From: Glebionis coronaria
Lineage: Eukaryota > Streptophyta > Magnoliopsida > Asterales > Asteraceae
Length of the DNA: 64,000 nt
Direction: 5' to 3'
NCBI GenBank assembly: GCA_025667525.1
Contig: CM046876.1
Span: 480,768,557 to 480,832,556 of the forward strand
Below, in pieces: positions 10,815 through 22,100 of the stretch. The translations under genes and the position numbers were made by a program. The stretch's first letter is position 1; each line of letters starts with the position of its first letter. The notes beneath the pieces were generated by a model. The model worked only from the letters and a program-made list of their open reading frames with translations, did not search any database and had not been told where the DNA came from.

Positions 10815-13624
10815 GTCTCAAAAGACTTGGATTCATCTGGTTGTTCAATAAGAACAGACTTAGTTCTCAAAACAACCCCATTCTCATCCTTTTTAGGATG
10901 AAATACCCAGTTAACCCCAATAGGTTTTGTAATGACCTTTGAAATGTAATTAAATCTATTGCAAGTCATTAAAATCCCATTATCATTAGGGTTTTGATCT
11001 TTCTTGGGTCTCCATGTTAAGCTTGAAGAAGATTTAGACCCCTTACCTTGTGGCTGCAAATATTTAGGTCTGGTCACGTTTCTGTCAGCGTTAGAATTTG
11101 TCCTGTCAACGCTGAAATTACCCTTGTCAGCGTTGAACCTAGGGTTTGCTACAGAAACCCATTGCCTATTTGACCAGGTGTTTGTCTTTTGAAATGGTCT
11201 TTGTCCATGAGTGTTAGACCTTCTAGAAAAGAATGGGGCAGGTCTAATCACTTGTGGACTTTGCTGCACACAAGGTTTGGGTCTGACAACGTTTGACTTT
11301 CTAACAACGTTGACTTTCTTCCTGTCAGCGCTGAGATTGTTCCTGTCAACGCTGGCTTTGGGAGCGTTGACACATTTGTATGCCAAATGTGAAAAGCTAC
11401 CACAAGTGTAACAGGCTTTCTTTGACACAACCTTAGATCTAGAAGAGAAGAAACCTGTTCCATGATTGCTAACTTGGCTCTTGGGTGACCTATTATTCCT
11501 ATACATCTCTGCATATTTAATGGTAGGTCTTCTAACAGTGTTTGAGCCTAGGTCAACAGCTTTACCAGTGATTGGGTGAGTAACCTTAATGGGTGGAGAT
11601 TCATTGGGACTTTCACATAGCAAACCTCCCTTAACAAATAAAGTAGGGTTAGCTTTCTTCCACTCATTTAGGTCAGTCAATTTTTGTTGATACTCTTCCA
11701 CTGGAGTGACAACTCTTGGTGGAGGAATGAATTCCTCCTCTTGAAGCTCTGGTAAACCAGTCCAAGATAAGTCCCTTCGTTGGACACCATAGAAGTCACC
11801 AGCTGGTGGTGGAACCAGAGAGTAATCATTCATCCCAATCCCAGTCATGTCCTTAGGATCCCTTTGTTTAGCTACACAGTCTCCTAGGTTTTGGGTGGCT
11901 CTATCAAATCTTTGAATTTTGAGGTCAACATTATCTTTATTCTTAATGGCCTCATCTAACTTAGCCTGTAATTCACTATTAACCTTTTTCATGATGTTTC
12001 TAATATCCATACTACCCTCTAACTCATGTTTTAAGATATTGATCTTATCTTTTAAGTCAAATTCCATTTTCTTGTATTCAGAAACGGTTTTCTTAGTTTC
12101 AGTAAGAGCTAGTTGGTAATTAGACAATTTACATCTTTCAGTACTCATGTCATCTTTTAGTTTTAACACCTCTTTGTTAAGTCTTTCAGTGTTTAACCTA
12201 CAACCTTTGCTAGAAAAAGCATCATCATATACCTCATTATCAGATGAAGAGGAGGAGTGTGCCATGAGAGCATATTCAACATGCTCTTCTTCTTCAATAT
12301 CAGCAACCAAAGCTTTATCCTCTTCAGCATTCTTAGCCAGATAGCTCCAATCCCATCCTGTACCATCAATTCCTTGAACTGCAACCATAGCTTTGGAATC
12401 CTGAGCTTTAACAACCTGACTTGAGGGTTTACCAGCATCAGATCTTCTAGGAGATCTGCATTCCCTCATGAAGTGCCCCATATGATGACAGTTGTAGCAT
12501 TCAACTTTGGATTTATCAAATCCAGCTGTGTCTTTAGCATTGAAGGTCATCTTCTTTTTAAACCTTCTGTTCCACCTATTTGCTCTTATACTAGCAAGAG
12601 CCATGTTCCACTTGATGTCCATCTCTTCCAAGTGCTCATCACTTATCTGCTCAAGGTCCTCATATGTAATCACTGAACCATTGGGCAAAGAAGCAATGTA
12701 AGCACAAACAGTATCCAAATCCAAACCAGTAGGTTTAACTCTTGGGGAGTCATTCTTGAATGTGTCAGCGTCTGAAAAAGAGACATTGACAGGACTTGTT
12801 CCAGCGCTGACATATGATGATCCAGTAACTGGATGCATATAAGAGTCCTTCTGATTGAATTGACCTTCACTATGAGAGAAGAAGGCCATGTTGCTGGTGG
12901 TAGATTTGCTTCCATGCTCTGAAAGAGTTTCATCTTCCAACAGTCTTAGTTTGTTGTAGATGTCATCAAACGAGGAGCTCTTGTAAGTATTGTTGGCAAG
13001 AATAGATCTTGCCTCAATCTTCCATGCCTCACCAAGACTTTTAAGAAAGGTAGCATTGGTGTCAACATCACCAACTTGTGTCCCCATGAAGGACAACTTA
13101 CTTGTGATGTCAAGCAATCTGCTTCTCACACTACTCAGTTTCTCATTGGGTTGAGCTTTGAAGACAGCATAATCATGCAAAAGTTGCTTTTTCTTTTCTT
13201 CCTTAGTGTCTGCATTGCCACCATATGCAACTTCAAGAGCTTCCCAAAGATCCTTAGCAGATTCATAGCCTCTATATTTATACTGGTTTTCTTGTCCCAA
13301 AGAGACTTTCAGAATATTTAGGGCTTTCATGTCAACCCTTTTCTTTGCAATATCATCAGCAGCTACAGCTCTACCATCTCCAGGTTTTTCTTTCTTATCC
13401 TCTTCAGGGCATCCTTCAACAGCTGTTCTTTGACTAATAGCATCAAGAATCTTTTGAGCCTTATTGAATGTGTTTCCATATTCAATAATCTCCCAGAGTG
13501 TGTAGTCATAGATCCCCAAATATTGTTCAAAGTTGAACTTCCATAAGTCAAAGTTGGTTGCATCAAGCATGGGAATCTTGATGTTTGGTAAGGCTGAGGA
13601 GGAGGAGGTTATTGCTTCAGACAT
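10793..13624 (-). CDS. gag: Sirevirus-1 gag polyprotein (943 aa)
   Basis: The ATG at 13624 opens an uninterrupted frame 84 nt from the primer site. Residues ~1-240 match the copia Gag core ([17 protein letters not shown] near the N-terminus, [16 protein letters not shown]). A CCHC zinc knuckle [14 protein letters not shown] lies at ~375-388, a predicted coiled coil at ~480-590, and a second knuckle [14 protein letters not shown] at ~732-745. Gag packages element RNA into virus-like particles in the cytoplasm. The protein is long for a copia Gag. The extra C-terminal half with a second knuckle is typical of Sireviruses. Three dyad-motif clusters are embedded in frame. The frame ends at 10793 inside the start of pol. 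Confidence 0.92.
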   Translation of the reverse strand: MSEAITSSSSALPNIKIPMLDATNFDLWKFNFEQYLGIYDYTLWEIIEYGNTFNKAQKILDAISQRTAVEGCPEEDKKEKPGDGRAVAADDIAKKRVDMKALNILKVSLGQENQYKYRGYESAKDLWEALEVAYGGNADTKEEKKKQLLHDYAVFKAQPNEKLSSVRSRLLDITSKLSFMGTQVGDVDTNATFLKSLGEAWKIEARSILANNTYKSSSFDDIYNKLRLLEDETLSEHGSKSTTSNMAFFSHSEGQFNQKDSYMHPVTGSSYVSAGTSPVNVSFSDADTFKNDSPRVKPTGLDLDTVCAYIASLPNGSVITYEDLEQISDEHLEEMDIKWNMALASIRANRWNRRFKKKMTFNAKDTAGFDKSKVECYNCHHMGHFMRECRSPRRSDAGKPSSQVVKAQDSKAMVAVQGIDGTGWDWSYLAKNAEEDKALVADIEEEEHVEYALMAHSSSSSDNEVYDDAFSSKGCRLNTERLNKEVLKLKDDMSTERCKLSNYQLALTETKKTVSEYKKMEFDLKDKINILKHELEGSMDIRNIMKKVNSELQAKLDEAIKNKDNVDLKIQRFDRATQNLGDCVAKQRDPKDMTGIGMNDYSLVPPPAGDFYGVQRRDLSWTGLPELQEEEFIPPPRVVTPVEEYQQKLTDLNEWKKANPTLFVKGGLLCESPNESPPIKVTHPITGKAVDLGSNTVRRPTIKYAEMYRNNRSPKSQVSNHGTGFFSSRSKVVSKKACYTCGSFSHLAYKCVNAPKASVDRNNLSADRKKVNVVRKSNVVRPKPCVQQSPQVIRPAPFFSRRSNTHGQRPFQKTNTWSNRQWVSVANPRFNADKGNFSVDRTNSNADRNVTRPKYLQPQGKGSKSSSSLTWRPKKDQNPNDNGILMTCNRFNYISKVITKPIGVNWVFHPKKDENGVVLRTKSVLIEQPDESKSFETWVPKEN
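11085..11137 (-). repeat. TCA[A/G]CG motif cluster in gag (3 copies)
   Basis: Copies start at 11085, 11106 and 11127, 21 bp apart, in the C-terminal basic part of Gag. Confidence 0.85.
11286..11371 (-). repeat. TCA[A/G]CG motif cluster in gag (5 copies)
   Basis: Copies, some with a degenerate first base, start at 11286, 11304, 11325, 11346 and 11361. Steps are 18, 21, 21 and 15, all multiples of three. The cluster lies just after the second zinc knuckle. Confidence 0.8.
12765..12811 (-). repeat. TCA[A/G]CG motif pair in gag
   Basis: Copies at 12765 and 12801 are 36 bp apart (21+15). They lie in the stretch upstream of the first zinc knuckle. Confidence 0.6.
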
Positions 13625-13708
13625 GATGTTGTTAGGGTTTCTGAGAAAATTAGGGTTTTGGTGATTTTAGGGTTCTGGTGTTCTTAAAGATCAAAAGTTC
13701 CTCAACAA

Positions 13709-13720
13709 GCTCTGATACCA
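13709..13720 (-). other. Sirevirus-1 primer-binding site
   Basis: TGGTATCAGAGC on the element strand is complementary to the 3' end of initiator tRNA-Met. It lies 2 nt from the end of the 5' LTR. Confidence 0.93.
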
Positions 13721-13722
13721 CT

Positions 13723-14249
13723 TGTTGATCCCAAACTTAGATCGATTAGCTTTGTGTATACGAGATTAGATCAAGTAATACACGTAGAGAAACCTTTGTA
13801 TATGCTTTATGAATCTAAGTGTTATGCGGAATTTAACACTTAAACAAGAACACACAATGATGTAAACAAACTTTCACTTTGATTATCAATATCAAACTTG
13901 CTTACAATGAAAGATGTTTACGAACGAAAACTTATATAAAACTTATATTAAACATTAACCTAAAGGCCTTCTTTTATAGACATAAGAAGCCTTGTACAAT
14001 AATCTATGTATCAGCTATTCTAGGTAAAGATAAATATAGAAAATACATTGTCGTTTCTATCCTTACTAGAAGTATTCTAGAATATAATAAACGTGTAGAT
14101 TATATCTTCCATCAGTGCTTGTCTTCAATGTGTCAACGCTTGACTTTAACTTGTCAACGCTTGAGCTGTCAGCGCTTGCTTTGTTCTTGTCAACGCTTGA
14201 ATTGTTCTTGTCAGTGCTCAAGTGATCTGGCCTTAATTTATTCCCAACA
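13723..14249 (-). repeat. Sirevirus-1 5' LTR (527 bp)
   Basis: On the element strand it starts TGTTGGGAAT and ends GATCAACA, next to the primer site. A TATA box (CTATAAAAG, 13971-13979 on the opposite strand) fixes the direction. The outer part (14112-14221) carries six dyad motifs. No second LTR copy exists in the window. Confidence 0.9.
14112..14221 (-). repeat. TCA[A/G]CG motif cluster in the LTR (6 copies)
   Basis: Copies start at 14112, 14133, 14154, 14169, 14190 and 14211, with steps 21, 21, 15, 21, 21. The full unit here is the dyad TCAACGCTTGA (arms TCAA/TTGA). The cluster lies in U3, upstream of the TATA box, where enhancers of other copia LTRs sit. Confidence 0.9.
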
Positions 14250-17200
14250 TAAATTACCTAGAAGCTTCAACAAAAATACCTACAACTCAACAAATGCATA
14301 CAATATTAAACAAGGGCTATTATTCTCATTCAACACTTGATAAAAATTGTCAAACACCTTCCCACATGCATGCTAATGTCGTGTATATGTATACATACCT
14401 ACCCATTCATAATCATTGTTGTAACTTACAAGTATAATCATGTATATCCCACTAAAACACTATACTAACCATGCTTTTCTTACACACTTACTTACACACA
14501 CCATGGATAATACTATACCAAGTCTTGTCTTGTCCCTTTTGACCTCTAAACACACGGAAACCTTTTGCCAATTGAGGAGGAAAGTCAAGTTTCTAGTTTG
14601 AGCATGTGCTAAATACTTGCATATCCTAACATATCTAATGTGTATCTTCCTAAGATACTAAAGTACTACATAGGATACATAAAATCCACTCTATTTCCTT
14701 CATAAGCCGAAACATACACACAACACACACAACACATTACACTTGAACTTTTTCACCTTCACTCTCATCAAAACCTACGGCTTTATTTTGTTCTTCACCA
14801 AACTTCACTAAAAACTCCATTAATACCTCAGTTACTACTCCTAAATCATGTCTCATACTACATGAATGTTAATCATTAGTTCACTCTACAAGTATCTTGA
14901 TCATGTAAGTAAGTAAAGAAGCCCTAGAAGCTCCATTGAAGCCCATGGCTACACCTTTGTTACTAGAATCTCCATTGTTGAAAGCTTATCACTTGTTCTT
15001 ACTCATTCTCATATCCAATCCTAAACCTATCTAAACAAGTAAGTTAAACTTAAACCTATATTTCAATATATTTACCTTTTATATACATTAACATACACAT
15101 GGTTATTCTTAGTAGAATTTAATGTTGAAACAAATATATAAAACCCTAAACCAATTTTAGGTCACAGCTTGATTTATGTCATGACTTAAAATGATGTAAA
15201 ACCTTAACAACCATGAAGAACATATCACTATGAACTAGTTAAACTTGAAGATCTATGAAAAACAGGTCCATGCATATTTTTGGACGTGGGTTTTAATCCC
15301 ATGATTCAGTATGGGTTAAACTTGTGATGTTTAAATGTGACTAGAAATACTAGATTTATGGTTTTAGTTGCCTTAAAATGATAAGCTCACTATTTTTGCC
15401 TTATAAGAATTAGTTTAAGCCCACTATAATAATCTAGCCTAAATAAACTCCATTATTACTAAATAATATGTTTATTAAAAAATTTGGTGTCAAAAATATA
15501 ACAATGTAAAGTTTCGGGTATAAAAACATAGATCCATAAATGTTTTGGATTAAAATGCAAGATCTATGAAACTTTGGGTTAAAATAGTAAATCTATAATG
15601 TTTCGGGTTAAAATGGAAAATATAATACTTTCGGGTTGGATTTGTAATTTTACTAAGTATAGGGATCTAAATGAACAAGTATAGAAACTTATTTTCCAAA
15701 AATATAAACTTTAGGGTCACTTTTGTAATTAGCCGAGAGTTAAGGGGGTGTTTTGGACACTATCCGAAACTTCAAGTTAATAAAAAGGACCTAAATGAAA
15801 TTACTAAGGCGTTAGGGTAAATTATGTAACTTAATAAAAGCCTAGGGATCTCCTTTGCCATTTACCGAAACTTTGTATAAGCCCTAGGGACCTATTTTGC
15901 CAAGTTAACAAACTATATCAAGAACTAGATAAACCCTAAGGGTGATTTGTGCCATTATCCGAAACTTATATAAGCCCTAGGGGGCATTTGTGTAACTTGT
16001 TAATAAACCCTAATATAAGCCGAATATTACAAGGACTAAATTTGCCATTTAATGAAACTTAAACAAACCCTAGTTACACGTGTAACTAGGGAGGGACCAA
16101 TATTGTAATTACTTGAAATACTTAGAAACCCTAGGGGTATAAAAGTAATTTAACTACGGGTAATTATTTAAATAGAAGGACTAAAATGTAATTTATACAA
16201 AGTATAAAGAACCCTAAAATTTCTGTATATTCATATCCGATATTTAAAACGTAAAACTTAAATAAACATAACATTTGTTATTTTTCCAAACTTATATTTT
16301 AATAATTATAAACACTACGTAAACGTAGAATTTAATTAAAATGATATACATTTTATAAACCTTATTTATATATTAAATATAAATTAAAAATGATTAACTT
16401 ATAAAATAAATATATTAATTATATTTATTTTCTATTACTTTAAATATATATAAAACTGCCTTTTATAAATATTTAAAGTGTTTTATAAACAACATAAGTA
16501 CAAGAGAATTAATTAAATAGATTAATTAATATAACATTATTATTTATTATATACTTAAAATAAACACTACTAGAACTTGTACAACGATGAACTAAAGTAC
16601 AAGTATCGTAATAAAATGCTTAAAACCAGTATAAGCATGCACAGATTTATTCTGAAACTTTTATGCATTATGTTATGCATTTACTGAGACCTTATAATTA
16701 TTTAGGTCGTTGATTGTATCGTGAGCATCCTTATCAGATTTATCTACTGACTTATTGTTGTACTACTGAGGTGAGTACATGGCCCCACTTTATATATTGA
16801 CAAACTTTTAAACCTTTTAACGGGGAAGAAAACATGCAACATATTTTATTTTATGGACAAGAATTGAACTGTGAAACCTTTGATTACATTGCCTATTGTA
16901 GATGAACCCGCATGACCCGTGCATATGAAACTGTTAGAATTATTAAATTACCTGAATGTTATAAATAGATCTGTTTGGGATTAACCGTCCCCATCTAGGT
17001 GAGTCATGCTCATTGTGCCTAGGCTAGGACAACAGATGTTTCACATGTCAGCACTTATTATTTTTATGGGTGCCTTTTTATAAGGCGAAGGGTCCTTATT
17101 TGTTAAGGACTTAACTGTCAAGTCTCAGTTTCAGGCAATATGGGAATGTAATTACTTTTAAGTATTGATGCTTTGTGCATTACTACTTCAGTGAATATTT

Positions 17201-17541
17201 ATTGTCCAAACTTATTTTATTAAACCTGTGAATTCACCAACTTTATGTTGACTCTCTAAGCATGTTTTCTCAGGAAACTGAAGCAGGTATTAGTGTGCAT
17301 GGAGTCAAGCATCATGATAGGCTGCATTTATAGAGCTCATCTATGGTTTTATAAACTGGGGAATATTTCAAACTACTGAATAATGTTAAGACTTATTTTA
17401 ATGACATTTGCACTTTCAATCATGTAATAAATGTAAGGATAATCTTTTATCTGTTTCTCTATACACTGTCTGCTGTAGATCCACCTACGTGACACCCAAA
17501 TATTATTTCCGCTGCATTTGACTCAATTTGGGGGTGTCCCA
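14250..17541 (+). repeat. Gypsy-1 5' LTR, second part
   Basis: This continues the LTR after the Sirevirus-1 insertion and aligns with 24158-27443. It ends GTGTCCCA where the 3' copy has GTGTCACG. A terminal CA with one change in each copy is the simplest reading and gives a perfect 5-bp target duplication. It contains the degenerate CCCTAGGG repeats (about 15640-16150). Confidence 0.92.
15640..16150. repeat. Degenerate ~60-70 bp repeats with CCCTAGGG and CCGAAACTT
   Basis: About eight loose units recur, each with 'CCCTAGGG' or 'CCCTAAG', a phrase like 'ATTTTGCCA', 'TTTGTGCCATT' or 'TTTGTGTAACTT', and 'CCGAAACTT'. The same series is at about 25540-26050 in the other LTR. It looks like a decayed minisatellite internal to the LTR. 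Confidence 0.6.
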
Positions 17542-17544
17542 GAA

Positions 17545-17555
17545 TGGTATCAGAG
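17545..17555 (+). other. Gypsy-1 primer-binding site
   Basis: TGGTATCAGAG lies 3 bp after the LTR end and is complementary to tRNA-Met. The following bases (agatag) depart from the longer match seen in Gypsy-3. Confidence 0.88.
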
Positions 17556-17874
17556 AGATAGTTATAGAGAATCAGAACAAAATCAAAATAAATGTAAAAA
17601 TAAAATTTTTATATAATCTAGACTATAACTGCTTTAAAAATCTTTTTGGATTTTCGGGACTAGAATAGTTAAGCATATAGAGTGTAGAGCATACATCTAT
17701 TGTGTGATTTATTAGTAACATCCGGTTGATTAATCTTATAAGTATTAACGTAACCTTTAACATCGCCATGTTAACCGACACTATTATATAATTTAAATTA
17801 TTATTTCCCAAAACTTTTAACTTGAGTAAGTTTATACTTATGTCAATTAGAACTATATTACTCTCAGATTCACC

Positions 17875-18717
17875 ATGACATCACCTACTGAGACTCCTGC
17901 TGCCGTATCCCCGACGACCGTCTTGTGTGGATGGCTATCTGCCAGTGACGCAGATGATAGTCACACTTCTGTTGACGCCGCATCTATTGAGGCTCTCATC
18001 TCTACTCCACCTATTTCACCCATTTCCCCCGCTGGGGAAGAGGTCCAGCCACCTGCTACGTTACCACCTTTACCACCAGCCTCTACCCTGCTGGGCTATG
18101 CACCGGAGTTTCTGCCGCCTCGTAAGAGGAGGTACGAGGCACCTCTCGATTCCACTTTTGAGATCGGTGAGGGTTCTCGGGCTAGACATGCTGACCCCGT
18201 TCAGGCCCAGATTACTGCACTGGCCGCACGCCAGGCTCAGGATGTAGCAGATATTCATGCTCTGCTATCGGCTGGACAGACCGAGAGCGCTGTTCTACAG
18301 CAGCGTCAGGACCTCTTATCTTGGACCGTGAGTGCTGAGGCGCACGCTGCACGAGGAGCGTGGTTTACTACTTACCATTCTCTCCAGTGGTTGCTGGAGG
18401 AGAATGAGTTCCTCCGTAAGCAGATCTACTTACTACAGAGTTAGCAGACGGATACTCACACCGCTCTCTTGACCATGGAGGAGACTCTTGCCATTTTCTT
18501 CGATCTCTAGGAGGTCCGTCATCCAGGATTGACGTCAAAGACCGCTCATCTTAGGGGAGTTCAGCAGACCCTCAGAGACCAGTTCCTAGAGGCACTCCGA
18601 CTGCTCAAGGAGACCAGGACTGCCATGACCACGATGCAGGATGCCATGCAGGCACCAGCCGTCTCATCACCGCCAGTGGCACCAGCTATATCTGAGGAGT
18701 CCGTTAGGCATGAGTAG
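17875..18717 (+). pseudogene. Gypsy-1 pre-gag ORF, two in-frame stops
   Basis: A single reading frame of about 280 codons starts at ATG 17875 and is cut by TAG at 18442-18444 and TAG at 18508-18510. It resumes in the same frame to 18717. The N-terminal third is Pro/Ser/Thr-rich and acidic. The rest is heptad-like (VQAQITALAARQAQDVADIHALL, then LLEENEFLRKQIYLLQ), suggesting a coiled coil. It occupies the same place as the 400-aa frame in Gypsy-2. I know of no assigned function. Confidence 0.7.
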
Positions 18718-19135
18718 ATTAGATGTACTAGATCTTTTGTACATCATGATAAGCTGTTAGGGTTGTATCTCGGCTATCATGATATAGGACCTCGTGTATT
18801 TGTACTTTCTTTAGTCAGTTGTATCTTTGTACTGTACTATTTAGATTAGGGATTCATAGATGATGTACTCTATATTTTGTGTACCACCATCCCAGACAGG
18901 CGATCTGTGCTCTGTCTTGGATTGGTTGTGCAATTTGTACCGTATTCCTATTCTAGACTTATGGCATGTACTCATTAGCTTTTTTTATATCCTGTACTAT
19001 ATTATATTATGAACTTTTAAACAGGTTATCCAATTTGTTGCAAAGTCTATGCATGAATTTCTTTTCGTGTAATTATATAAAACTGTGCTAACACCTTAAA
19101 CTAATGATTTCATTTTTGTGTATAATTATAGAAAA
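18718..19135 (+). other. Gypsy-1 spacer between pre-gag ORF and gag
   Basis: T-rich, non-coding; nothing recognisable. Gypsy-2 has a comparable but shorter gap (267 bp). Confidence 0.6.
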
Positions 19136-22100
19136 ATGGTAATCACTAGAACGAACCTCAACAATGCCGAAACTACCCAAAACATCATTGCTGCCCAACT
19201 AAGGGAAATGATTGATCAAGGCATCGCATCTGCGATGGCTGCCAGCAGAAATGTAGACGATAGTCAAAACTCCAACAACCGTCAGAATAATCAGACCGCC
19301 AGGGGTTGCTCTTACCCCGACTTCTTGAAATGTAAGCCTTCCTACTACAAGGGCAAGGAAGGAGTGGTGGAACTGATGCAGTGGTTTGAGAGGTTGGAAA
19401 CAGTATTCCGCATCAGCGACTATGCAGAAGAGAACAAAGTGAAGTTTTCCACCTGCACCCTTTGATAGTGCTCTTACTTGGTGGAACTCCGTAGTTGCTA
19501 TTCGTGGACACGACGCTGCCTATGCTCTCAACTGGACTGAACTGAAGGAGAGAATGACAGAGAAATATTGTCCAAGGGGTGAAATGAAGAAGCTTGAAAT
19601 CGAATTGTGGGATCTCAGATGCAGGAACAATGACATCACTGCATACAAACCAAAGGTTCCAAGAGTTGACTCTAATGTACCAGAATTTTTGTGGAGGGGG
19701 AAGATAAGATTGAGAAGTATGTCAGGTGGACTCCCAGACGCCATTCACGACAGTGTGTTCGTATCTCGACCTACTACCATCGAGAATGCCATTGAGTTTG
19801 CTACTGAATTGATCAACAAAAGAGTCTGTACCATATCTGAGAGGCGAACAGACAATAAGTGAAAGGCAGATGAGTATTTCTGTAGTCAACACCAACAGCA
19901 TCCTAAGAAGCAGAATGCTGGCAAGTTTACAGTGCTACCTCTGTAGGAGCTAACTCATACGTGGGTGCCAAACCTTTGTGCTCAAAGTGCAACTATCATC
20001 ATACTGTTGATAGCCCATGCCAGACCTGCTACAGATGTGGACAAGTGGGTCATTTTGCTAAAACATGTCGAGTTAATGCTGTCACTCAAGCCCGACCCAC
20101 TCAAAACACTGGGAGCTACCATAACAGGGGCGGATACAATGCCCGTGGGAACGGGAATGGACAGCAGGGGAACCACAATGCTGCTGGAGGAAACAGCAAT
20201 GGACCCAAGAAGGGAGTTGTGTGTTATGAGTGTGGAGCACTAGGACACGTGAGACCAGGTTGTCCTAAGCAGGCCAACCAGAACAAGAACAGTGGAGGAG
20301 CTTCGTCCAGAGTGTACGTGGTCAGCAATGCAAAAGTCAACACCGAATCGAAAGTCGTTACTGGTACGTTTCTACTAAACAGTCGTTATGCATCTGTTTT
20401 GTTTGATACTGGAGCATACCGAAGTTTTATATCCACTGAATTTAGCTAAGTACTAGAATTCCTACAAGCTTAGATCACCGTTACTCCGTAGAATTAGCTG
20501 ACGGTAAAACTGTAGATGCTGACACTATCATTAGAGGTTGTACCTTAAATCTTTCCAAACATCCCGTTCAACATTGACCTTATCCCCGTAAATCTTGGTA
20601 GTATTGATGTTATTATTGGTATGGACTGGTTAGCGAGATACTGCGCAGTCATTGTTTGTGATGAAAAACTAGTCCGTATTTCATGGGGAAACGAAACTTT
20701 AATTATTCGAGGAGACGGTAACACCGACCTCACTGACACTAGACTTAGTGTTATCTCTTTTACAAAAGCTCAAAAATATTTGTTGAGAGTATGTCCTATC
20801 TTCTGGGCCCATATTTTTCAAACAGATGAAGAAGACAAGCCCGAGAAGAAGCAAATCAAGGACGTACCCATCGTCCGAGATTTTCCAGAAGTCTTTCTTG
20901 ATGAGTTGCCAGGCTTACCACCGACCCGACAAGTGGAATTTCAAATTGATTTGATTCCCGGAGCTGCACCTGTAGCTAAAGCTCCATACCGGTTGGCACC
21001 ATCAGAGATGAAAGAACTAGTTGAACAACTCCAAGAACTATCTGACAAAGGATTCATTCGACCCAGTTCCTCACCATGGGGAGCTCCTGTGTTATTTATC
21101 AAAAAGAAAGAGAGTTCTTTTCGAATGTGCATCGATTACAGAGAGCTGAATAAGCTAACTGTGAAGAATCGTTATCCGCTTCCTCGCATTGACGACCTAT
21201 TTGACCAACTGCAAGGGTCAAGTGTGTATTCCAAGATCGACTTGAGATCTGGATACCATCATCTACGAGTCAGGGAGGAAGATATTCCAAAAACAGCTTT
21301 TAGAACCCGTTACGGTCATTACGAATTCCAGGTTATGCCATCTGGGTTGACCAATGCACCAGCTATTTTCATGGACCTTATGAACTGTGTGTGCAGACCC
21401 TACCTGGATAAATTCGTGATAGTCTTCATTGACGATATACTCATTTATTCCAAGAACGAACAAGAACACGGGGAACATCTTGCTCAAGTACTAAAGGTAC
21501 TCAAGGAGGAGCAGCTCTATGCTAAATTCTCCAAATGTGAATTTTGGATTCCAAGAGTGCAGTTCCTCGGTGATGTCATCGATTGTGATGGTATTCACGT
21601 AGATCCAGCAAAGGTCGAATCTGTCAAAGATTGGGCATCTCCTAAATCACCGACGGATATCCGCCAATTTCTAGGCCTTGCCGGGTACTACCGCAGATTC
21701 ATTGAAGATTTTTCCAAGATAGCCAAACCGATGACCAAACTCACACAGAAAGGAATAAAGTTCGATTGGGGAGAGAAGGAAGAATCAGCTTTTCAACTGA
21801 TCAAGCAGAAGTTGTGCAGTGCACCCATATTGGCCTTTCCTGAAGGCAACGATGATTTCGTTATATACTGTGATGCCTCACACAAGGGCTTAGGTGCAGT
21901 ATTGATGCAGAGGATGAAAGTGATCGCCTACGCTTCAAGGCAACTGAAGAAGCACGAGAAGAACTACACCACTCATGATCTAGAACTTGGATCCGTAGTT
22001 TTTGCTCTCAAAATCTGGAGACATTACCTATACGGAACGAAGTGCACAGTGCATACTGACCATAAAAGTTTGCAACACATATTGGATCAGAAGGAACTGA

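Larger units (their letters stand above)
3491..14249 (-). mobile_element. Sirevirus-1: copia-type element inserted in the Gypsy-1 5' LTR, 3' LTR deleted
   Basis: A Ty1/Copia Sirevirus-lineage element reading right to left: 5' LTR (14249-13723), primer site, gag ORF, pol ORF in a different frame, long spacer, third ORF. The right boundary is a clean LTR end (TGTTGGG on the element strand) next to Gypsy-1 LTR sequence. The left boundary falls only about 16 bp past the third ORF's stop. The 3' LTR and one copy of the target duplication are therefore missing. The empty site is intact at 24156-24158 in the Gypsy-1 3' LTR. Confidence 0.92.

Noticed and set aside
4258..14221. Regularly spaced short repeats that could suggest a CRISPR array
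   Set aside because: The repeated core is only 6-11 bp, the spacing alternates 15 and 21 bp, copies lie inside retroelement genes, and the genome is a plant.
13879..14340. 153-codon + strand frame over the Sirevirus-1 LTR
   Set aside because: It crosses the LTR/Gypsy-1 junction and its repeats (TCQRL) are translated dyad motifs.
15900..16215. Telomere-like AAACCCTAA words in the Gypsy-1 LTR
   Set aside because: They are single, scattered words inside a degenerate LTR repeat, not a tandem (CCCTAAA)n array.
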